The position numbers and the translations under genes were made by a program. The notes below the pieces were generated by a model. It was not told where the DNA came from, ran no database searches, and saw only the letters and a program-made list of their open reading frames with translations. Below, piece by piece: positions 6,840 through 11,544 of a stretch of 11,544 nt of DNA; the stretch's first letter is position 1; the number at the start of each line of letters is the position of its first letter. Source of the DNA: Candidatus Peribacteria bacterium (GTDB lineage Bacteria > Patescibacteria > JAEDAM01 > Absconditabacterales > Absconditicoccaceae); the NCBI GenBank assembly GCA_031280545.1, contig JAITGP010000009.1:1-11544 (forward strand), written 5' to 3'.

Positions 6840-7310
6840 TTAGAGAGCAAATTCTGCCAATTTCTGTTTTTGGATGCGATCCAACTCTTCGAAAAATTTT
6901 TTTTCGTCAGTTTTTCTCTTCGCCTTCCGCTCCTGAATTTGCTGTTTCATAGTTTTCTCAAATTCTTTTTCCTCTTGTGAAACTCTCTCAAGATTTTTGA
7001 GGCTAACATTTAATTCCCAGTCAGCCACAGGACCACAGCCTCCACCAAAAGGCTTATACTGCCTTTTATAGTCTATATGAGACAAAAGAAGCAGTATCCC
7101 CATCACAATAAGTCCACAAATTGCGAGCCCAAATATAATAGTCGCAATCTTGTCTGATATAAAACAAAATATCAGCGATATCATCATCATAGCCATTATT
7201 ACGCGACCACATGATGTGATAATTTGTACATCTTTTGTGAGGTGGCACTTATCAATTTCTCTTAATTTGCAGAGAATTTCTTCATCTGCCTGAACTTTTT
7301 TTGTTTTCAT
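6840..7310 (-). CDS. Membrane protein with two helices and a C-terminal coiled coil, unknown function
   Basis: This is a 156-residue protein. A polar, Cys-containing N-terminus (1-35) is followed by two hydrophobic helices (about 37-52 and 55-77) and a Gly/Cys turn (PFGGGCGPVADWE, 87-99). A strongly charged stretch (about 104-152, rich in E, K, R and Q with heptad-like spacing) looks like a coiled coil. The ends would both lie in the cytoplasm. I do not recognise the family. It stands alone, with its own promoter (7386-7413) and a shared terminator, and contains about eight Gly codons, none UGA. Its promoter resembles those of the other orphan membrane genes here, which may indicate joint regulation. 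The start ATG at 7310 lies in an AT-rich leader without a Shine-Dalgarno. Confidence 0.72.
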   Translation of the reverse strand: MKTKKVQADEEILCKLREIDKCHLTKDVQIITSCGRVIMAMMMISLIFCFISDKIATIIFGLAICGLIVMGILLLLSHIDYKRQYKPFGGGCGPVADWELNVSLKNLERVSQEEKEFEKTMKQQIQERKAKRKTDEKKFFEELDRIQKQKLAEFAL

Positions 7311-7385
7311 TTGTTATTTTTGTTCAGTTAATTTTCATCACCCTGTCCACGGCTTTAATTTATTAATTATTTTATTTTTATACCA

Positions 7386-7413
7386 TTAATACATAAATAA
7401 ACGCAAAAGTCAA
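7386..7413 (-). promoter_or_regulatory. Sigma-70-like promoter of the 156-aa membrane gene
   Basis: On the minus strand there is TTGACT (7413-7408), a 16-nt spacer and TATTAA (7391-7386). The expected leader is about 70 nt, all AT-rich. It shares TTGACTTT with the promoters at 391-418 and 2626-2654. Confidence 0.55.
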
Positions 7414-7516
7414 TAGATAATTTTTGGCTTGTGCATACTAAAATATACTTTCTCTTTATTTTCCCACTAAAAAGTATATACTGATCATCAGATTTTTAGT
7501 TTTTCTTTTGAAGAGA

Positions 7517-8059
7517 ATGCATACTTTCCGAAAATGGATTACACATTTATGAGGGATTCCAGGAATGTTTTTGTTGATTATCCCGATATTTTTCTTTCCT
7601 ACGACGAAATATGGAACAAGCCTTTTTCATGCTGAAGGACTGGGCGGAATATGACTTCTTTTTTTGCTGTTGTGTATTAGTTTGTGCTTTACGTTAGGAG
7701 TAGCAGCACTCACAAAACTCTTTTTCTATAAAGAGCGTCCTATTCCTATGGAAACTGATACTTTTCGAAAAAAGCTGAATGCAGGGAGTTTCCCGAGTAT
7801 GCACACGATAGTAGTGACGATTATTGCGATGGTAGTATTTCGAGGAACGGTAGATCTGGGATTTTCTCAATATATTTTTTTAGCATATATGATTGTGGTG
7901 GTTGCCGTTGCTCTCTCGAGAATTGCCTTACAAAAGCATTATCCCACTGATGTTTTTTTTGGAGTGATTTATGGAGTGGCAGGGACGTTTATATCGATTT
8001 TTTGATGACTGTTCTTACTTACCCTGTTTTTAAAGATTTTTGATTTAAATGTATATTAA
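7517..8059 (+). CDS. PAP2-family membrane phosphatase
   Basis: The 180-residue integral membrane protein is read with UGA as Gly at codons 12, 46, 163 and 164. The three-part PAP2 active site is complete: K67-x6-R74-P75 (KLFFYKERP), P93-S-M-H96 (GSFPSMHT), and S134-R135 ... H141 ... D145 (SRIALQKHYPTD). H141 is expected to be the phospho-acceptor and H96 the general acid, both on the extracytoplasmic face. Likely substrates are undecaprenyl pyrophosphate or a phosphatidate-type lipid; sequence alone does not choose. Hydrophobic segments lie at about 14-28, 46-66, 96-109, 115-133 and 147-162. After the tandem UGA the chain continues LFLLTLFLKIFDLNVY to TAA, extending the last helix. Methionine aminopeptidase starts 4 bases after the stop. 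Confidence 0.9.
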
Positions 8060-8063
8060 AGCT

Positions 8064-8840
8064 ATGAAAAATCAACCTATCATCAAAACTTCAAAGCAGA
8101 TTTCTGCCATCCGTGAATCAGGGAAATTTCTCAATGAACTCCTGCTTCTCCTCAGAGAAAAAGCAAAAGTCTGAATTGCTACGATTGAACTTGAATTCAT
8201 TGCAGAACATTTTATCAAATCCCACAATCTCAGAGGAGCATTCAAGCATTACAATGGTTTCCCAGCGAATATTTGCCTCAGTGTGAATGACTGTGTGGTC
8301 CATGGGGAACCTAATGAGTATATCCTAAAGTCTGGGGATTTGCTCAAGATTGATGCGGGTTTGATCTACGAAAAAGGATATTCAGATTCAGCGATTTCTG
8401 TGGTTATCGGTGGAGAAATGGCGAATCCATTGGCCTACGACCTCATCACGGTAAATAAAGAAGCACTCGATCGTGGAATCGAGACCATCGTCCCTGGAGA
8501 CTCAATGTTTGCTTATGGTTCCACCGTTACCAATGTCGTACAAAATGCTGGCTACAAAGTGCTCAAACATTTGACGGGACATGGAGTGGGAGTAGATGTC
8601 CACGAAAGACCTTACGTCTTCAATTATGGTCATCCTGATATGAAAAAGCAGTTTTATCAACCAGGGATGGTACTTTGTTTCGAGCCAATTATTGGGGTGG
8701 TGTCAGATGATTTTTACCAAAAAGAAGCGGATGAAGGACTCTATACCAAACATGGGGATTTAGGCTCTCAGCGAGAATATATGCTTCTCATCACGGAGAA
8801 GGGGTATGAAATCTTGTCAGGAATCAGAGACTGGGAGTAG
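8064..8840 (+). CDS. map: Methionine aminopeptidase, type I
   Basis: The 258-residue cytosolic metalloprotease removes the initiator Met from nascent proteins. UGA encodes Gly37. All dimetal ligands are in place: D97 (KIDAGL), D108 (SDSAIS), H173 (GHGVGVDVHERP), E207 (CFEPII) and E238 (SQREYM). H80 (DCVVHG) is the substrate-binding His. FPANICLSVND and the spacing agree with bacterial type Ia enzymes of about 250-265 aa. The usual EHT after the final ligand region is E-Y-M here, a minor variation. There is no N-terminal zinc-finger or linker extension. The gene follows the PAP2 gene by 4 bases and is probably co-transcribed. Its TAG stop is only 5 bases from the stop of the convergent minus-strand gene, with no terminator between. 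Confidence 0.96.
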
Positions 8841-8845
8841 CCTCC

Positions 8846-10456
8846 TTAGAAATGTCCCAAGAGTTGCAGGGAAGGGCTCTTCTTTCGATTTATTGGATCA
8901 GTTTTTTCGATTTTTATCTGATAAAGGTGATCTCTATCATAAGATTTTTCCGTATGTTTATCCACAAAAATATAGACTGGGAGTTGCTTCCCCTCTGGAG
9001 TGTAGGTATATCCGAGCAGGAATTTATAGCGAAATACTCCCCCTCCTCTAGGGAACCCATCTGCAAAGAGAGCAGGAAGCGGAAATTGTTTTTTCTGCCA
9101 GAATTCTAATTGAGTGAGAGTAAATTTAGCGATTCTTTTAAAGTCTGATTCAATAATACTCTCTCCTACCTGTCTGGTAGAGCAGGGATGGTCTTTGGGG
9201 AAACCAGCTTGTGCTTCTAAGGCTATTTGTACCTCTTTACTGACTCTTCATTTCCCACTTTTTTCTCCAGGAGCTTCTTCCTTTAGAGAAGTTTCTTCTC
9301 TTTTTCTCCCTCAAGATCTACTATTAGTATTCAAAAAGCTATCCACTCTAGCGAGGATTTTTTGTGATTTTTCCTCAGGAGCTAAAATTTTAGAGTGAAT
9401 ATCAACTAAATCTTCCACAAAATTTATGGCAAGTCCTGCATCTCCTTGTCTAAATCCTGTGTTATGAATTTTCATAATAAGGGATTTATGAAAGGAATCT
9501 GGTACTTGGAGAGAATCCAAAATAGATGATCGTCAGATCCCAATTTTTTGTCCTAATCTTAATGTACGTAATGCTTCTGTTTTGCTTGCGATATCGGGAT
9601 TGTCCAAAGCAAGGGCAATTTCTAGTAAAGAATCTCTGGCAATCAATTTTTTCTTATTAGATTTTTCCTTCTTTTCTTTGTTTCACTGCGTCTCATTATC
9701 AGAATGATGATCAGCTCCTTTTCGTGTGGAATGAGAAAGTCCATTAAAACGCAGAAAAGTATCAATAAATATTTCAGTTTTTTTCTGTTTCTCTGTAGAA
9801 GAGATATCTTCATTGTAAATATTGATCAATGCCTCTATAAAATTCAGAGGCAAGTAGGATAAATCACTTTTACCTTTATTAGCTTCATGAATACTGGAAA
9901 TTTTCGTCCTCAATTTTTTTGCTTTTTCTTCAGAAATAGTAAAAGCTTTGAAAATATTTCTCCATTGGATTCTTCCTACAGGTTGCAAATCATTTGTAGA
10001 AAATTTTAATTTCTCCCATTTTTCCTCGAGAGAGAGTCCTGGGGTAGTGAGAATCTTTCTCAGATGATCAATAATAAAAGAAGGGCTCAAGGTTTCCATA
10101 AGGTCTTGTGTAGCAGGAAGACTTACTTTTTCGATCTTTTCTGGCAGGTCCAAAACGTCCTCTTTTGTTCCCAGAACCTCTTGAGCTTCCTGCTCAGAAA
10201 GTCCAGTTTCATCCATAATCTTGCTGATTAGCTTTTGGTTTCCTTTATACTGATCATGAGCTCTCTTTGAATCCAGATATTCATTGGTCTTTTTAGCTTC
10301 TGTGAGGATTTCATTTCTTTTCTTCCTCAATTTATCATATAAAGCTTCCAATTGGCTACTATTCAAGACTCTGCGGAGCTCTTCAGAAATCTTTCGAGAG
10401 GTAATCAGTTGGGTGGCAAGAGTGGATCTGTACTCTTTGTGTTCTGCAGTATACAT
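8846..10456 (-). CDS. 536-aa protein of unknown function with an internal ~100-residue duplication
   Basis: The gene is read with UGA as Gly at codons 258, 308, 382 and 403 and ends at TAA (8848-8846); a standard-code reading breaks it into several pieces. No signal peptide or membrane helix is evident, so it is probably cytoplasmic. Residues 1-110 are charged and helical. Residues about 138-238 and 283-378 are similar to each other, sharing LPLNFIEALINIYNEDIS against GLAINFVEDLVDIHSKIL and IFIDTFLRFN against ARVDSFLNTN. They are separated by a Lys/Glu-rich linker (240-272). A second charged linker (380-405) leads to a C-terminal region with more beta character: FRYKFLLGYTYTPEGKQLPVYIFVDKHTEKSY. 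I recognise no family or catalytic motif. A full-consensus promoter drives it alone. The repeats suggest a scaffold or binding role, which is inference. Confidence 0.85.
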
Positions 10457-10487
10457 AACTATAAATAATTACTAATAAAACTATAGG

Positions 10488-10516
10488 ATTATATTGATTC
10501 GATATATTAATGTCAA
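10488..10516 (-). promoter_or_regulatory. Full-consensus sigma-70 promoter of the 536-aa gene
   Basis: On the minus strand there is TTGACA (10516-10511), exactly 17 nt, then TATAAT (10493-10488), with no mismatch to consensus. The start is near 10480, giving a leader of about 24 nt before the ATG at 10456. An inverted pair ATTGA (10493-10497) / TCAAT (10513-10517) spans the spacer and may be incidental or an operator. Confidence 0.85.
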
Positions 10517-10569
10517 TAATGAGAAGGTAAATACTGCTGTTATACTTTTACAACAGAGGAGAGAAGAAC

Positions 10570-10600
10570 TTGAAATGGAGATGGAGATAGGTAGTATAAA
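10570..10600 (+). promoter_or_regulatory. Candidate promoter for the 134-aa gene and ruvC
   Basis: TTGAAA (10570-10575), a 19-nt spacer and TATAAA (10595-10600). The spacer is long for sigma-70, so this is only the best available match between 10457 and the ATG at 10645. Confidence 0.3.
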
Positions 10601-10644
10601 AACAACACTACAAATTGACGTTTTACTTACCGGCTCTCTAGCTA

Positions 10645-11049
10645 ATGCAAAATCATCTCGACCTCCTTTTGGATCTCCTCAATCTTGAGGACGAAGAAAG
10701 ACAATCTTTTCTCGCAATCGGTGAAGTAATTGCTCATCATCTCAATAAAAAGCTAATCATCTACCACAGAATGGGCTTTATCTTCCAAGCACGGTATGAT
10801 GTATTATTGGAAAAACTTCCTCTCGATGAATTTCTCGCGATCGGAGATATTTCCTCTTCCCAGCCTTTACGAAAACCTGAAACTATCTCTTCTCTCGACC
10901 TTCTCCAAAGTCTCAAAAAGCTAGAAACCCTAGAAGAGGGGAGTCTGCTCCTCATAGACGAAATCAGCTTTTTAGTGCTTTCTCAAGCAGAGCAACACTC
11001 CGTGCAAGAAATTTTGGAGCAGAAAAGAATACTCCTTTTGGTGTGCTAA
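10645..11049 (+). CDS. 134-aa protein of unknown function upstream of ruvC
   Basis: The protein begins MQNHLDLLLDLLNLEDEERQ and ends EQKRILLLVC before TAA. It is Leu-rich, mostly helical and acidic in the first 90 residues. A hydrophobic strand with acids, LLLIDEISFLV (101-111), looks like a Walker B strand, but no Walker A motif precedes it in frame, so an ATPase call is not justified. An in-frame TAG at 10639-10641 limits the start to the ATG at 10645. It has no UGA Gly codons (few Gly overall). It lies 31 bases upstream of ruvC on the same strand and is probably in the same transcript. I do not recognise the family. Reality is supported by length, position and lack of a better competing frame. 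Confidence 0.6.
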   Translation: MQNHLDLLLDLLNLEDEERQSFLAIGEVIAHHLNKKLIIYHRMGFIFQARYDVLLEKLPLDEFLAIGDISSSQPLRKPETISSLDLLQSLKKLETLEEGSLLLIDEISFLVLSQAEQHSVQEILEQKRILLLVC

Positions 11050-11080
11050 AATTCCTCTTTATCTTCCCCCTTTTCTCCCA

Positions 11081-11544
11081 ATGATTCTCTGAGTAGATCC
11101 CTGAGTTCGTAAACTGTGATATGCACTGATTAATCCAGATGTAACGATCGTGGATGCAGGGATTTTGCTCCAAGAGAAAAAGTCTCCTACGAGAGAGGAT
11201 CAATTCCAGAGAGTGATCCAGATTTATAATTTTTTTGAAAAACTGATTGCCGACTACGAAATTACTTGTGTATCGATGGAAAAACTCTTTTTCACGAGTT
11301 TTAACCAAAATAATGCTGAATTTGTGTATGCGATCCGTGGGGCATTGATGATGCTCTTCCTCAAAAACAAAATTCCTGTCCAAGAATATACCCCCATTGA
11401 GGTCAAAAAATATATCACAGGAAACGGAAAAGCTGATAAAATGCTGGTACAAAAAACCATTATGAGATTCTATAAGCTTGCAGATCTCCCAAAATTTAAT
11501 GACGTAGCAGATGCTCTGGGATTGGCATATCTGGCTAAAATCAG
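11081..11544 (+). CDS. ruvC: Holliday junction resolvase RuvC (3' end outside the window)
   Basis: The first 154 codons are present, close to the full family length of about 155-190. RuvC is a dimeric RNase H-fold nuclease that cuts Holliday junctions delivered by RuvAB. The start MILGVDPGVRKLGYALI has D6, and three of its Gly (codons 4, 8 and 13) are UGA. E67 (SMEKLFF), and D141 and D144 (DVADALGLAY), complete the active site. GNGKADKMLVQ (about 118-128) matches the family G-x-G-x-A-x-K-x-x-(V/Q) DNA-binding segment. Under the standard code the gene would stop at its fourth codon and might be missed altogether. A long C/T-rich leader precedes the ATG instead of a Shine-Dalgarno. Confidence 0.95.

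Noticed and set aside
7473..7482. AGTATATACT palindrome and nearby TATACT boxes as a promoter for the PAP2 gene.
   Set aside because: No acceptable -35 sits 15-19 bases upstream of either TATACT, so I could not support a promoter call.
504..8174. In-frame TGA codons as selenocysteine, stop readthrough or pseudogene decay.
   Set aside because: They occur in most recognisable genes, at conserved Gly columns rather than Cys/Sec sites, with no other disabling mutations and no SECIS-like element at each site.
8841..9400. Short plus-strand open frames downstream of map that might look like small genes.
   Set aside because: With UGA as Gly the minus-strand 536-aa frame runs uninterrupted through this region, explaining the open plus-strand frames as shadows.
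10494..10688. Frame overlapping the 134-aa gene with a P-loop-like string LLTGSLANAKSS, which with the downstream LLLIDEISFL could suggest a frameshifted ATPase.
   Set aside because: The residue before Lys is Ala rather than Gly, the surrounding sequence is low-complexity, and the two frames would need an unsupported frameshift to join. The downstream ORF reads well on its own.
10964..11452. Long minus-strand open frames opposite the 134-aa gene and ruvC.
   Set aside because: They are antisense shadows. RuvC on the plus strand has all catalytic residues, and the minus frames show no recognisable motif or start context.

Overview
The window comes from a bacterium that reads UGA as glycine (genetic code 25). 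That points to the Absconditabacteria (SR1) / Gracilibacteria (BD1-5, GN02) branch of the candidate phyla radiation. The evidence is direct: under the standard code most recognisable genes are cut by in-frame TGA, and these TGAs fall on family-invariant glycines. Examples are the last Gly of [11 protein letters not shown] in RNase HII, the N-x-G-N Gly of the SPOUT methyltransferase, and three Gly codons in the first 13 of RuvC. Every gene whose end is visible stops at TAA or TAG, never TGA. Many genes listed here are therefore longer than a standard-code ORF caller would give. The DNA is AT-rich and starts generally lack a Shine-Dalgarno sequence.

Layout. 1-358 (minus): the 5' end of a possible nucleosidase-family gene and a 60-aa membrane peptide with its own promoter and terminator. 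504-1628 (plus): a small SpoU/TrmH-type 2'-O-methyltransferase followed by RNase HII (rnhB). 1661-2518 (minus): a four-helix membrane protein with a bacterial PH-like domain. 2626-3566 (plus): a promoter, a tandem pair of three-helix membrane protein genes (the second broken by a one-base frameshift), and a strong terminator. 3584-6813 (plus): a promoter, a secreted two-domain cell-wall enzyme (PGRP-type amidase plus SpoIID), a 5'(3')-deoxyribonucleotidase-like HAD phosphatase, dUTPase, and a terminator that can serve both strands. 6840-7413 (minus): an orphan membrane/coiled-coil gene with its promoter. 7517-8840 (plus): a PAP2-type phosphatase and methionine aminopeptidase. 8846-10516 (minus): a 536-aa protein of unknown function with an internal duplication and a full-consensus promoter. 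10645-11544 (plus): a 134-aa unknown protein and ruvC, which runs off the window end.

The recognisable genes are housekeeping: RNA modification, R-loop and Holliday-junction processing, pyrimidine nucleotide sanitation, peptidoglycan cleavage, isoprenoid-lipid phosphate handling and N-terminal Met removal. The accessory layer is a set of short orphan membrane-protein genes behind look-alike TTGACTTT promoters, plus the 536-aa repeat protein. I see no tRNA, rRNA, CRISPR array, transposon or phage gene. No gene-free stretch exceeds about 210 bases.
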